From positions 1,685,839 to 1,749,838 of the forward strand of contig CAWAMN010000002.1 of NCBI GenBank assembly GCA_963783235.1: a stretch of 64,000 nt of DNA, given 5' to 3'. Below, piece by piece: positions 6,883 to 17,447 of the stretch. This DNA comes from Thiohalomonas sp963783235. GTDB taxonomy: Bacteria > Pseudomonadota > Gammaproteobacteria > Thiohalomonadales > Thiohalomonadaceae. The translations under genes and the position numbers were made by a program. Each line of letters opens with the position of its first letter. The stretch's first letter is position 1. The notes under the pieces are model-generated. The model saw only the letters and a list, made by a program, of their open reading frames with translations, did not search any database and had not been told where the DNA came from.

Positions 6883-8478
6883 TTATTTTTTTGTCCGGTT
6901 CGAACGCCTTTCTAGCAGGCGCTTACGCCCCGACCGCAAGAGGTCGACCGTATAGCGGGACAGTCCCATACACTCCCGGAGCACGAAACAGTCCACCATT
7001 CGGTTGGCACTCTCGTTGTTGCCCTCCCGCAGTGCGGTATTAACCTCTTCGGCCTGGCCGCCGGCCTTCGTTCCCATATTGACCGGCAGCGCGATCCGAA
7101 CCGCTGCGGCTTCCGTGGGCTCAAGCTTCAGGATACCGCCTCCGTAGCTGCGCCCTTCGATTTCAGTGGATAGCAGGGTGAGGGACGAGTGGAATGCAAG
7201 CGCGACGTCCGGGGCCGCGATGCCGGGGTTCAGGCGAATACCGTGGAGGGTATTGCTGTAGACGGCTTCCGCAGCATTGACGGCGACCCTGGGCATGGCG
7301 CCCACCATGTATGTCATGAACAGGTCAGGGCGGATGAGGCCGGGCACTTTCCACCAGGGCCGGCGGGTGCGGCACTTGAAGCGCTGGTCGACACCCGCCT
7401 CTTGGCCTTCTGCGATGAAGGCGTCCAGCCGGCCCCGCTCGGCGAACAAATCATCCTGGGGCGCCACCAAGTGGTGGGGTTTGTCCGCGTGCTCGTGGTC
7501 GGTGATGTCTTCGGCGGTATAGTACAGACCCGGCAGGCTGCGACCGTTTCTGGCGGTGGGGATGAGCCAGTCACGGGGGAGCCCGTCGCGGATGCTGCGG
7601 TGGAAAAAATTGTTGTCGCCAGAGACGTAGCCGTTGGTCACGCTGCCCAGCTCTCTAAGGGTAAATACGTCGGCGGCTTTCTTCACCCGCTGCCAGGCTC
7701 TGCGCTCAGCCGGGGTAAGAAACGCCTCTATGAAGCGCTCGCCGTCACCAAGCACAAAAGCCTGGGGGTCAGGCTCGGTCTGCTTGAGCTTCGGTAGCGC
7801 GGCAGCATCGCGCAGTGGAATCAGATTAACGGACTTTCCGCTGCCGCCGTAACCTTCGGCCAGCAGGAGGTAAGTGTCGGTCTGTGCCTCCTCGAAGATG
7901 TTGCGCTCGAAAGTGACGAGGGTTACCGAGTTGAAGTTGGCGGCGAGTGCCCGCAGCGTGGGCAGGCCGTACTGGGTCTGGGTGATCTCGGCCGGTACAA
8001 CCATGGCCATCCGCCCGTCTTTGCGCAGGAACTGGGTGGCATGGAGCAAGAAGGGAGCCCAGGTGGAGGTGAGCTTCTTCAGGCGGACGCCCAGCCGCAG
8101 TGCCGACTCCAAGGCCAGTTTGCGGGAAGCCTCAGCAAATTTCTGATAACGAACGAACGGAGGGTTGCCCACAACGGCGTCGACCTCACTGTAGGTGCCG
8201 GGGTCGACGGTGAAAAAATCGGCACTTAGGAGTTGGTGAGAATCTTTCCCGGAGGCAGCCAGTTCTAGTCCGGTTGCGGCAATCGCCTCCCCGTTCAGAT
8301 CGACGCCGATAACGGTCGCGGCGTTTCCCCGCAGCGCTTCGGCGAGAAAACGCCCGTCTCCACAGGAGGGATCCATGGCCGTAGCGCCCGGTTCGGGGAG
8401 GGCCCAATCGATGAGGAACTCCACCACGGCTGGTGCGGTGTAGAAAGCTCCGAGCGCTTTTCTTTGTGTTTGCTCCAT
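6883..8478 (-). CDS. N6-adenine DNA methyltransferase (type II R-M)
   Basis: 531 residues from the ATG at 8478; in-frame alternatives exist at 8514 and 8535. It transfers methyl from S-adenosylmethionine to adenine N6. Visible motifs are GAFYTAP (residues 10-16), motif I DPSCGDGRFL (36-45), an acidic motif II in GVDLNGEA, and catalytic motif IV NPPFVRYQ (105-112), giving the gamma-class order of TaqI/Eco57I-like enzymes. The long C-terminal half is the target-recognition region. The gene lies downstream of argH on the same strand, with the putative nuclease following 15 bp later, and appears to be an inserted cassette in an otherwise conserved argH-alg-hem neighbourhood. Confidence 0.85.
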   Translation of the reverse strand: MEQTQRKALGAFYTAPAVVEFLIDWALPEPGATAMDPSCGDGRFLAEALRGNAATVIGVDLNGEAIAATGLELAASGKDSHQLLSADFFTVDPGTYSEVDAVVGNPPFVRYQKFAEASRKLALESALRLGVRLKKLTSTWAPFLLHATQFLRKDGRMAMVVPAEITQTQYGLPTLRALAANFNSVTLVTFERNIFEEAQTDTYLLLAEGYGGSGKSVNLIPLRDAAALPKLKQTEPDPQAFVLGDGERFIEAFLTPAERRAWQRVKKAADVFTLRELGSVTNGYVSGDNNFFHRSIRDGLPRDWLIPTARNGRSLPGLYYTAEDITDHEHADKPHHLVAPQDDLFAERGRLDAFIAEGQEAGVDQRFKCRTRRPWWKVPGLIRPDLFMTYMVGAMPRVAVNAAEAVYSNTLHGIRLNPGIAAPDVALAFHSSLTLLSTEIEGRSYGGGILKLEPTEAAAVRIALPVNMGTKAGGQAEEVNTALREGNNESANRMVDCFVLRECMGLSRYTVDLLRSGRKRLLERRSNRTKK

Positions 8479-8583
8479 GCCTTCAATCACAATTATGACC
8501 AGTCTTCGGCGCATGATTCCGCATGCGCCGCCCAATATCTCGGATGGGTATACCGCTTCCTTGCGGATTCCGACGAGAAGAGA

Positions 8584-9975
<1,392 letters not shown>

Positions 9976-10028
9976 GGCGGGGCAAAACCGGTCGGTGGAG
10001 TGAATGGGCGCAGTATAACATCGGCGCG

Positions 10029-10119
10029 CGAGTGGCGAGTGGCGAGTGGCGAGTGGCGAGTGGCGAGTGGCGAGTGGCGAGTGGCGAGTGGCGAGTGGCG
10101 AGTGGCGAGTGGCGAGTGG
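10029..10119. repeat. Heptanucleotide tandem repeat, 13 copies of cgagtgg
   Basis: Thirteen perfect copies of the 7-bp unit cgagtgg run from 10029 to 10119, followed by degenerate copies to about 10150. The array starts 54 bp upstream of the argH start and lies between argH and algZ. Because 7 is not a multiple of 3, changes in copy number would not preserve any frame across it, but it would change promoter or leader spacing. Such arrays are prone to slippage. Confidence 0.9.
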
Positions 10120-10186
10120 CGAGGGGGGCGAGAGACGAGGGACGAGGGGGAAGGGTTGACGGTTGGGGGTGAGGGAAACACGCTGA

Positions 10187-10218
10187 CAACTAGCAACTAG
10201 CAACTAGCAACTAGCAAC
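10187..10218. repeat. Second heptanucleotide repeat, caactag x 4.5
   Basis: Four perfect copies of caactag plus a partial fifth, located 68 bp after the first array in the same argH-algZ intergenic region. The unit is unrelated in sequence but has the same 7-bp length. Confidence 0.85.
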
Positions 10219-10297
10219 CAGCCAAACTGCGAGCCGGGGACTTACCGGAGATCTATATCGTGGTTATGATGCGGGTTGGATCAATGAACCCGCGAAG

Positions 10298-11344
10298 ATG
10301 GCGAAGCGAGAGACGGACAGCGGTCGGCAGAGGACGTTTTTGCCGGATTTTTGCGCCCTGCCGATGGTGTTCGGGGTGGTGGTGCTGTCGGAGCTGTTTG
10401 CCTTTGTGCTGGTGCTGGCGGGGAGTCCGCCGGAGCGGATCTGGGACGATCTGGCGCTGACATCGCTTTACATGCAGTGGGCGGGGCTCTCCGGCGCGGC
10501 GCTGCTTTGTCTTTTGCGAAAGCCGCTCAGCCGCTTGGGGGATATCGGGGCGGGCACGGCCAGTTACCTGCTTTTGATTCTACTGGTTCTTTTGCTCAGC
10601 GAAGGGGCCTATCACCTGCTGCTGGGTACCCTGCCGGGCGAGCCGGAGGGGCATTTTCAGTTTGTCGCCCGCAACGTGGCCATTGGCGCGATCGTGGCGG
10701 GCATCATCCTGCGCTACTTCTATATCCGGCATCAGTGGCGGCTTCAGGTGGAGGCGGAGTCGGAGGCGCGGGTTCAGGCGCTTCAGGCCCGCATTCGGCC
10801 GCACTTCCTGTTCAACAGCCTCAATACCGCAGCCAGCCTGGCCCATGATCAACCGGAACTGGCCGAAAAGGCGCTGGAGGATCTGGCCGACCTGTTCCGG
10901 GCGAGCCTGAGCGACAGCCGGACCCTGGTGCCGTTTGCGGACGAACTCTCCCTGACCCGCGGCTATCTGGCCATCGAGCAGCTGCGGTTGGGCGAGCGGC
11001 TCAAGATCGCCTGGAATGTGGACGCTGTTCCTGAACAGTGGCCGGTACCGCCGCTGGTGCTGCAACCGCTGGTGGAAAATGCCGTGCACCACGGCATCGA
11101 GCCCAGCGCCGAGGGTGGAACGATACGCATCGACGGGCGCCATTCCGGCCGGTTTATCGAGATCGAAGTCGCCAATCCGGCAACCGACAGTGCGATGCCC
11201 CATGCCAACGGCAACCGGATGGCTATCGATAACATCCGGCAGCGGCTCAGTGCCCGCTATGGTGCCGAGGCCTGGTTGGTGGTGGAGCAGGCAAAGGGTG
11301 AGTACCGGGCGCGGCTGCGCGTTCCGGAAAGGAGTCAGGCATGA
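10298..11344 (+). CDS. algZ: LytS/AlgZ-type sensor histidine kinase
   Basis: 348 residues. A membrane sensor kinase of the LytS/YehU class: four hydrophobic helices (about residues 19-42, 55-72, 84-108 and 120-140), then the short linker and the His_kinase motif RPHFLFNSLN with phospho-acceptor His169, then a HATPase domain with LVENAVHHGIEP. Its partner AlgR overlaps the stop codon by four bases. By analogy with Pseudomonas FimS/AlgZ it may control surface attachment, type IV pili or exopolysaccharide; the target here is unknown. It differs from classical kinases in lacking a typical H-box dimerisation domain. Confidence 0.88.
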   Translation: MAKRETDSGRQRTFLPDFCALPMVFGVVVLSELFAFVLVLAGSPPERIWDDLALTSLYMQWAGLSGAALLCLLRKPLSRLGDIGAGTASYLLLILLVLLLSEGAYHLLLGTLPGEPEGHFQFVARNVAIGAIVAGIILRYFYIRHQWRLQVEAESEARVQALQARIRPHFLFNSLNTAASLAHDQPELAEKALEDLADLFRASLSDSRTLVPFADELSLTRGYLAIEQLRLGERLKIAWNVDAVPEQWPVPPLVLQPLVENAVHHGIEPSAEGGTIRIDGRHSGRFIEIEVANPATDSAMPHANGNRMAIDNIRQRLSARYGAEAWLVVEQAKGEYRARLRVPERSQA

Positions 11345-12048
11345 AGGTGTTGATTGCAGATGATGAAGCGCCGGCCCGTTCCCGGCTGCGGCGAATGCTG
11401 GAGGGGCTCGATATTGAGGTCATCGGAGAAGCCGCTGACGGCGAGGCCGCGCTCAAGGCGGCCGCCGAGGGGAAACCGGATGTGGTGCTGCTCGATATCC
11501 GCATGCCGGGCCTGGACGGGTTGGATGCCGCGCGCCACCTGGCCCGAATCGAGCCTGCCCCGGCGGTGATATTCACCACGGCCTTTGAAGAGCATGCCCT
11601 GGATGCGTTCGATCTGGAGGCGACGGATTATCTCCTGAAGCCCGTCCGTCGTGAGCGCCTGGAGCGGGCCTTGGCGCGTACTGCCGAACGCCCCCGGCCG
11701 AAAAGCGCTTCGCCCGATTCCCTGTGCATTCATCAGCGGGGCGGGGTGCGCCTGCTGCCACTCGACGCCATCATCTATTTCCAGGCCGACAGCAAGTATG
11801 TAACCGTTCACTACGAGGATGGAGAGGCACTGTTGGAGCAGTCCCTCAAAGGGCTCGAACAGCAGTTCGGCGACATTCTGGTCCGTATCCATCGCAACGC
11901 ACTGGTGGTGCGAGCACGACTGCTCGGCATGGAGAAACGCGGCGGCGGCTACCGGGCGGTATTGGCAGGCACTGCCGAACGGCCCGAAGTCAGCCGGCGA
12001 CACGCCAGTGACGTAAAGGCACTGCTCGAGGCGGCGTCGGTTGGATAG
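11341..12048 (+). CDS. algR: LytTR response regulator AlgR
   Basis: 235 residues. The receiver domain (1-120) has the acidic pair DD at 7-8, the phospho-acceptor Asp52 in LLDIRMPG and Lys in LLKPV near 100. The C-terminal LytTR DNA-binding domain (about 130-232) contains FQADSKYVTVHY and VRIHRNALV. The ATG overlaps the algZ stop (ATGA), so the two are translationally coupled. It activates or represses promoters upon phosphorylation by AlgZ. The conserved neighbours argH and hemC support the AlgR name. Confidence 0.9.
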   Translation: MKVLIADDEAPARSRLRRMLEGLDIEVIGEAADGEAALKAAAEGKPDVVLLDIRMPGLDGLDAARHLARIEPAPAVIFTTAFEEHALDAFDLEATDYLLKPVRRERLERALARTAERPRPKSASPDSLCIHQRGGVRLLPLDAIIYFQADSKYVTVHYEDGEALLEQSLKGLEQQFGDILVRIHRNALVVRARLLGMEKRGGGYRAVLAGTAERPEVSRRHASDVKALLEAASVG

Positions 12049-12465
12049 GGTTGGCCGGTAGAAAGCGCGGTTTTGTCAACCGTTTTATTCACACGGGATG
12101 GAACGGCGCTGCCGAGCAAAGTCAAACCCCTTTGGTTAGGAGCCGACGAATAACTTTTGGTTGTAAGTAACTGATTTTTAGGGACAGATAAGGGCTGGTT
12201 AAAAAATGCACAATCTGAAACGTGGCGCATGATTCCGGGGGCTTGAAGCGCCTTTCCTCAAACAATCCACAAAGTTATCCACAGGTTTTGTGGAAAAACG
12301 GGAAAAGCCCGTGGCCGCAAAGACTTAGCGTTTCAACCGAGAAACCACTTAAGGAATTTGTGGTGATTTGGCCGGCTTCCGATACGCGGTCCAGCGCGCT
12401 ATTGTCTCTTGCCCCCGGAGGAGCAGACAGGGAGGGAAGTCCCGCCCTTGCGGGCGAGTCCCTGC
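12049..12465. other. Non-coding region with a DnaA-box cluster
   Basis: No gene was found in these 417 bp between algR and the convergent thioredoxin-like gene. At 12263-12297 there is a perfect DnaA box (ttatccaca, 12275-12283), a near-match just before it (caatccaca, 12263-12271) and an inverted near-match after it (tgtggaaaa, 12289-12297), with an AT-rich stretch around 12145-12200. A short GC hairpin (cccgc/gcggg) near 12440-12455 may terminate the thioredoxin-like gene. Confidence 0.5.
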
Positions 12466-12984
12466 TCAATCCAGATTTTTGCCCGGAATCTCGCGGGTGG
12501 CGGCACGGACGGGCCCTGCTCCGAGGTGGTTGAGTGCGGTTTCGATGCGGCTATCGATGTAGCCACCGTAGAAGTCGGGGGTGGTCAGGCCGACCATCTT
12601 TTTCGCCACCTGTCGGCCTTCGCTATCCACATAGATCAGGGTCGGTGTGACCCGGACTTGATAACGCGCCGTAAAGTCGGAAACGGAAATGGGGCTACCG
12701 TCGAAGTCGATGAGGCGGCGGTGATTGTCCATATCCACGCGCCGGATAATGACTTTGTCGGTGTAATCGCCACTAATCAGCATTGGTTCGAGGAATTCCT
12801 CCTCGACCCGCGTACAGTAGTGGCAATACTCGGAATAGAACATTACCAGGATCGGGAGTTGGCGCTGCTGCGCCAGTTGGCCGTCGGCCCGGAGGTCCTC
12901 TGTGACCGGCACGGAGACTTCGGCAAAAAGCGGCGTGGCCAGCAAAATGGCCAATAGCGGTGCCCGGATGAGCAGTCGTTTCAT
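12466..12984 (-). CDS. Periplasmic thioredoxin-like protein (SoxW-type)
   Basis: 172 residues. The N-terminal signal peptide (about 1-21, ending ATPLFA) exports it. The thioredoxin fold has the active-site pair CHYC (Cys54, Cys57) in MFYSEYCHYCTRV and the cis-Pro segment VTPTLIYVD. The C-terminal part resembles the thioredoxin-fold proteins of the SoxW/DsbE group that reduce or monitor disulfides in the periplasm. It lies on the opposite strand between algR and hemC, an insertion relative to the Pseudomonas order. Its substrate is unknown. Confidence 0.75.
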   Translation of the reverse strand: MKRLLIRAPLLAILLATPLFAEVSVPVTEDLRADGQLAQQRQLPILVMFYSEYCHYCTRVEEEFLEPMLISGDYTDKVIIRRVDMDNHRRLIDFDGSPISVSDFTARYQVRVTPTLIYVDSEGRQVAKKMVGLTTPDFYGGYIDSRIETALNHLGAGPVRAATREIPGKNLD

Positions 12985-13143
12985 GTGCAGTCCCCCTCCG
13001 GACGCTCGATTGCATTTCAGAATAGACGGCCCAACAGGCTCCCGGCAAGCTGGCGTTAGCCCCCTCGGGCCGGGACCGTGTATGATTGGGCGATACCTTT
13101 TTTCGCGGCCCTGTGCCGCCCGTAGACCTGCCACGAAAGCCTA

Positions 13144-14079
13144 ATGCCTAGAACGATTCGTATTGCAACCCGCAAAAGTCAGCTTGCCCTCTGGCAGGCG
13201 GAATTCGTCGCCGAAGCCCTCAAGCATGCCCACCCGGGGCTCGAGGTGGAACTGGTCGCCATGCAGTCCAAGGGTGACAAGATCCTCGATGTGCCTCTCG
13301 CCAAAGTCGGCGGCAAGGGGCTGTTCATCAAGGAACTGGAGGATGGCATCCTTCGCGGCGATGCCGACATCGCCGTGCATTCAATGAAGGATGTGCCGGT
13401 GGAGGAGGAGATCCCCGAAGGACTCCACGTGCCGGTGGTCTGCATCCGTGAGGATCCGCGCGACGCCTTCGTCTCCAACAACTACACGAGCTTCGAGGCA
13501 CTGCCCGAAGGCGCCGTGATCGGCACCTCGAGCCTGCGCCGGCAGTCGCAGATCCTGGCGCTTCGCCCGGACCTGCAGGTGAAATTCCTGCGCGGCAACG
13601 TCAACACCCGGCTCGCCAAGCTGGACAACGGCGACTATGACGCGATTGTCCTGGCGGCCGCCGGTTTGAAGCGCCTCCGGTTCGAAGATCGCATCACCCA
13701 GTTGCTGGACACCACCGTCAGTCTGCCGGCGGTCGGCCAGGGCGCGGTGGGGATCGAGTGCCGCAGCGATGACCCCGAGGTGAATGAGCTGATCGCCGTG
13801 CTCGACCACCGGGAAACGCATATTCGGGTGACCGCCGAGCGGGCGATGAACCGCCGTTTGGAAGGCGGCTGCCAGGTCCCGCTCGCGGGCTACGCCGAAC
13901 TGGAGCACGGGGTGATCGTCCTGCGCGGGCTGGTGGCGCGTCCCGACGGCAGCGAAGTCGTGCGCGGCAATATCAGCGGCCGCCCCGAGGATGCCGAGGA
14001 GTTGGGCACGGTGCTCGCCGAAGATCTGCTCTCCCGCGGTGCCGGTGACATCCTCAAAGAGGTCTATGGGGAGCGCTGA
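13144..14079 (+). CDS. hemC: Porphobilinogen deaminase (hydroxymethylbilane synthase)
   Basis: 311 residues. Polymerises four porphobilinogen units into hydroxymethylbilane in heme synthesis. IATRKSQLALWQAEFV is the N-terminal signature; SSLRRQSQ and LRGNVNTRL are the conserved Arg-rich substrate loops, and Cys243 in EGGCQVPL carries the dipyrromethane cofactor. The length is normal. hemD overlaps its 3' end by 14 bp, so the two are coupled. Cytoplasmic. Confidence 0.97.
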   Translation: MPRTIRIATRKSQLALWQAEFVAEALKHAHPGLEVELVAMQSKGDKILDVPLAKVGGKGLFIKELEDGILRGDADIAVHSMKDVPVEEEIPEGLHVPVVCIREDPRDAFVSNNYTSFEALPEGAVIGTSSLRRQSQILALRPDLQVKFLRGNVNTRLAKLDNGDYDAIVLAAAGLKRLRFEDRITQLLDTTVSLPAVGQGAVGIECRSDDPEVNELIAVLDHRETHIRVTAERAMNRRLEGGCQVPLAGYAELEHGVIVLRGLVARPDGSEVVRGNISGRPEDAEELGTVLAEDLLSRGAGDILKEVYGER

Positions 14080-14833
14080 ACTCAGGGGCTTGCGGGTACT
14101 GGTGACCCGTCCCGCCCATCAGGCGGAAACCCTCTGTCACCTGATTGAGGCGGCGGGAGGTGAGCCGGTGCGTTACCCGAGCTTGGCGATACGGGCTCCG
14201 CGCAACCCGGAAGCGGCCAGGCAGACCCTGGCACGAACGGGTGAATACGACATGGTCGTTTTTATAAGCGCCAATGCGGTCAATTTCGGCTTTAAATTCC
14301 TGGAAAAGGGCATTCCGGGGAACGTCACCGTCGCGGCGGTCGGTAAAGGTACGGCGGCGCAGCTCGAGCGGCGGGGCCGGGTACCGGATCTCGTACCCCG
14401 GGGCGGCGGCGACAGCGATGCGCTGCTGGCGATGCCTGAACTGGGCGAGCTGAGCGGTCGCAAGGTGTTGATCGTCCGAGGTGAAAAAGGCCGCGAGAGG
14501 CTCGCCGAAGGGCTCCGCGGACGTGGCGCTGCCGTTGACTATGCTGAGGTCTACCGGCGCGCCGTGCCTAACACCGTCCCCGACCTCGAATTGAATGCGG
14601 TCGACATCGTGACCGCCGCCAGTTTCGAGGCGCTGGCCAACCTCGAACGGCTGGTCGGGGCCGAACGGCTCAAGTCCCTTCAGGGAATGCCTTTGGCCGT
14701 CATTCATCCACGCATCGCCCAAAAGGCGCGTGATGCCGGTTACCCGGGCCCTTTTATCGTGGCCCGGGAACCCGGTGACGAGGCCCTGGTGGCTGCCATT
14801 GCCGCCTGGGCGCAAACCAACCTGCAGGATTAA
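14066..14833 (+). CDS. hemD: Uroporphyrinogen-III synthase
   Basis: 255 residues from the ATG at 14066, inside the end of hemC. Cyclises hydroxymethylbilane with inversion of ring D. The sequence GLRVLVTRPAHQAE, the VVFISANAV stretch and the hinge ending KVLIVRGEKGRE match HemD; the family has low overall conservation but position and length fit. hemX follows 6 bp after the stop. A GTG/ATG further upstream at 13991 would lie deep in hemC and is unlikely. Confidence 0.93.
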   Translation: MGSAELRGLRVLVTRPAHQAETLCHLIEAAGGEPVRYPSLAIRAPRNPEAARQTLARTGEYDMVVFISANAVNFGFKFLEKGIPGNVTVAAVGKGTAAQLERRGRVPDLVPRGGGDSDALLAMPELGELSGRKVLIVRGEKGRERLAEGLRGRGAAVDYAEVYRRAVPNTVPDLELNAVDIVTAASFEALANLERLVGAERLKSLQGMPLAVIHPRIAQKARDAGYPGPFIVAREPGDEALVAAIAAWAQTNLQD

Positions 14834-14839
14834 GACCCG

Positions 14840-16037
14840 ATGAGCGAAAAGAGCGGGCAGGAAAAAACCACCGAACAAAAAGCGCCGGCCAAACGGCCGG
14901 ACCGCAAAGGGGCCGGCGCCAGGCAAGACGCCAAACCCTCCGACAAAAAGCCGGCGCCAAAGCAAGGTGGCGGCGGCGCCCTGTTTTTGGCCGTTCTGGC
15001 GCTGCTAGTGGCCGCCGGCGCCGGAGCGGGCGGCTGGTACCTCTGGCAGCAACAACAGAAGGCCGACGAGCGTATTGCCGGGGCGGAAAGCCGCTTGCAG
15101 GATGCTCTCGCCGAGCTCCGTTCCGGCATCGACAATCGCATTCAGCGGCAGACCGAGGACATCGCCCGGGCCTCGCTCCAGGGCGACAAGAAACTTGCCG
15201 CCCGTAGCCAGGAGCTTCGGCAAGCGGATCATCGACCTGCGTTCCCGTCTCGGTCAGGACCGTACCGGGTGGGCCGTATCGGAAGTCGAACACCTGCTGC
15301 GCGTCGCCGACCACCGAGTGCGACTGGCGCGTGATGTCCAGGGGGCGATGGTGGCCCTCAAGGAGGCTGACCAGCGCCTGATCGCCCTCGGCGACCCGGC
15401 TTTCCTCCCGGTGCGCGAGGCCATTGCCAAGGAGTTGCAGGCGCTGCGCAACATCGGTGTGACCGAGCGACAGACCGCCGCAATCCAACTGACCGGTCTT
15501 ATTGACGCGGTCCAGACCTTCCCTGTTGCCGGTCCCTACCGGGCGGAGCAGCGGGCAGCGCCGGGGCCTGAAAAACCGCTCCAGGCGCCTGAAAACGTCT
15601 CCAACTGGAAAGAGTTCCTGTCGGCCCTCTGGGGCGATATCCGCTCGTTGGTGACCATCCGCCAGCACGAAGCTGCGGGTGCGCCGAGCCCGCTCTTGGC
15701 TCCCCGGGAGCGCTATTTCCTCTATCAGAACCTGCAACTGAAGCTGGAAACCGCGCGACTGGCGCTGCTCGAGGGTAATCCGAAGGTTTACGGGTCGGCG
15801 CTCAAAGAGGCCGAGAAGTGGCTCAACAGCTTCTTCGCCGAAGAAGCGACTGCCACCCGCGGTGCGATCGAAACGCTGAACGAGTTGCAAGGCGTTGCGG
15901 TCAGTCCCGAGCTGCCGGAAATCAGCGACTCCCTTCGGGTACTGAATCGGGTCCGGGATCGCCTCTCGGGAGACGGCGGACAGCAGGGTTCCGAACCGGA
16001 ATCGGCCGCGGCTCCCCAGCCGGAGGCCAAGTCATGA
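14840..16037 (+). pseudogene. hemX: HemX-like membrane protein, frameshifted
   Basis: The head (14840 onward) has a Lys/Pro/Ala-rich cytoplasmic start, one transmembrane segment (LFLAVLALLVAAGAGAGGWYLW) and a coiled coil. Around 15210-15230, after ARSQELRQ, the conserved HemX sequence continues in another frame (IIDLRSRLGQDRTGW and onward to 16037). One extra base explains it. HemX is a conserved companion of hemCD with no proven catalytic activity, despite an old uroporphyrinogen methyltransferase name. The downstream frame is well conserved, so a sequencing error is likely; if real, the protein would lose its periplasmic domain. hemY overlaps the stop (ATGA). Confidence 0.85.
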
Positions 16038-17401
16038 AATTCCTCCTCTTCGCGCTGCTGGTTCTGGCGGGCGTCGTGGGGTTGGCACTCCTGGCCCAGG
16101 AGGACCCCGGCTATGTCCTGCTCTCCTGGGGCAACTGGACGGTTGAATCGAGTCTCAGCCTTCTGGTGGTGGTCGTCGTTCTCGCTTTCGTCGCGCTTTA
16201 TGCCTCGGTGCGGCTGCTGGTCGGCAGCTGGCATATGCCCCGGCGTATGGCCCGTTGGCGCCGGCAACAGAGGGCACAGAAGGCCCGCCGGAGCACGCAA
16301 CGCGGTCTTCTGGCTCTCGCCGAAGGCAGTTGGAAGCGGGGCGAACGCTTTTTGATCCGTGACGTGGGCGACAGCGAAATCCCACTGATCAATTACCTGG
16401 GGGCGGCCCGTGCAGCACAGAAGCAGGGTGCCGATGACCGCCGGGACAAATACTTGTCGCAAGCCCACCAGAGCATGCCGGAAGCGGAACTGGCCGTGGG
16501 GCTGACGCAGGCCGAGGTTCAGCTCTCACACGGTCAGACCGAGCACGCCCTGGCGACGCTTATGCATCTGCGTTCGATTGCGCCCAAGCACGGCTATGTA
16601 CTCAATCTGCTGAGACGGCTTTATGAGCAGTTGGGCAGTTGGAAAGAGCTGCTGGAACTGCTGCCGGAGCTGCGCCGACAGAAAGTGCTCGAACCGGAGA
16701 AGGCGGACACCCTGGAGCGCAAAGTCCACGCAGCACTTCTACGGCAGCCCGACCTGAGTGCCTCATCACTGCGGGAGGTCTGGGAACGAATGCCCCGTGC
16801 ACAGCGTGAGGGTGAACCGCTGCGGCTCTATGTCCAGGGGTTAATACGCCTCGGTGAGCATCAGGATGCAGAGAAGCTGCTGCGGGATCGTATTCGCCAG
16901 ACCTGGGACCCGGAGCTGGTCCGGCTCTATGGGATGGTCCAGTCCAGCGATCCGGGTCGCCAGCTCTCGTCCGCCGAATCCTGGCTTGCCGATCACGATC
17001 GTCAGCCCGATCTCCTTCTGAGCCTTGGCCGCATCGCCGTCCGGGCCGACCTGTGGGGCAAGGCGCACGCCTGCCTCGAGGCCAGCCTCGGCGCCGAGCC
17101 CCGTGCGGAAACCTACTGCGAGCTCGGCCACCTGCTCACGCGCCTCGGTGAGGATGAGCAGGCCAGTGAGTGTTTCCGAAAAGGGCTGGATAAGGCCACC
17201 GGCGGCGCCTGCGCGGCCTCAAGCCCGAACGGCTGCCGGCCACGAGTACAGCCGCCGCGAACTCCGGCCAGACCTGAACGCCCGCTACCGGGCGACAGTC
17301 CGGCGGCGGGATTCCTCTCACCCTATCTAACCTGTTTGGTTCTCGGCAGGTTGTTGAAAACACCCTCTCCAGAGGGAGAGGGCTGGGGCCCCTCATCCTA
17401 A
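16034..17401 (+). CDS. hemY: HemY-like tetratricopeptide membrane protein
   Basis: About 455 residues. Two N-terminal membrane helices (about 2-20 and 38-58) enclose the short loop EDPGYVLLSWGNWTVE typical of proteobacterial HemY; the rest is a TPR-like superhelix. It belongs to the heme gene cluster and is thought to assist later steps, not to be the oxidase of the same name in Bacillus. After about residue 395 (FRKGLDKATGG) the tail becomes Pro/Arg-rich and runs into a palindromic repeat. In another frame a short natural-looking tail (LRGLKPERLPATST) ends near 17272, suggesting a frameshift close to the C-terminus. Confidence 0.85.
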   Translation: MKFLLFALLVLAGVVGLALLAQEDPGYVLLSWGNWTVESSLSLLVVVVVLAFVALYASVRLLVGSWHMPRRMARWRRQQRAQKARRSTQRGLLALAEGSWKRGERFLIRDVGDSEIPLINYLGAARAAQKQGADDRRDKYLSQAHQSMPEAELAVGLTQAEVQLSHGQTEHALATLMHLRSIAPKHGYVLNLLRRLYEQLGSWKELLELLPELRRQKVLEPEKADTLERKVHAALLRQPDLSASSLREVWERMPRAQREGEPLRLYVQGLIRLGEHQDAEKLLRDRIRQTWDPELVRLYGMVQSSDPGRQLSSAESWLADHDRQPDLLLSLGRIAVRADLWGKAHACLEASLGAEPRAETYCELGHLLTRLGEDEQASECFRKGLDKATGGACAASSPNGCRPRVQPPRTPARPERPLPGDSPAAGFLSPYLTCLVLGRLLKTPSPEGEGWGPSS

Positions 17402-17423
17402 CCTTCTCCCTCAGGGAGAAGGG
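17363..17423. terminator. Paired palindromes, likely bidirectional terminator/extragenic repeat
   Basis: Two hairpins, ccctctcc/ggagaggg (17363-17382) and ccttctccct/agggagaagg (17402-17422), sit between the convergent hemY and the binding-protein gene. On the plus strand a T-rich run (tctttttc) follows the second; tgttgaaaa/ttttcaaca flank the pair. This matches a common class of extragenic palindromic repeat. Confidence 0.6.
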
Positions 17424-17447
17424 ATAAAAATCTTTTTCAACAGCCGG

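Noticed and set aside
10029..10119. Coding repeat extending ArgH at its N-terminus
   Set aside because: The frame through the repeats is open, but the conserved ArgH start is at 9975, and a 7-bp repeat does not preserve a frame on copy change.
12263..12297. Chromosomal origin
   Set aside because: Only one perfect DnaA box, and no dnaA, gidA or similar gene next to it. Kept only as a box cluster.
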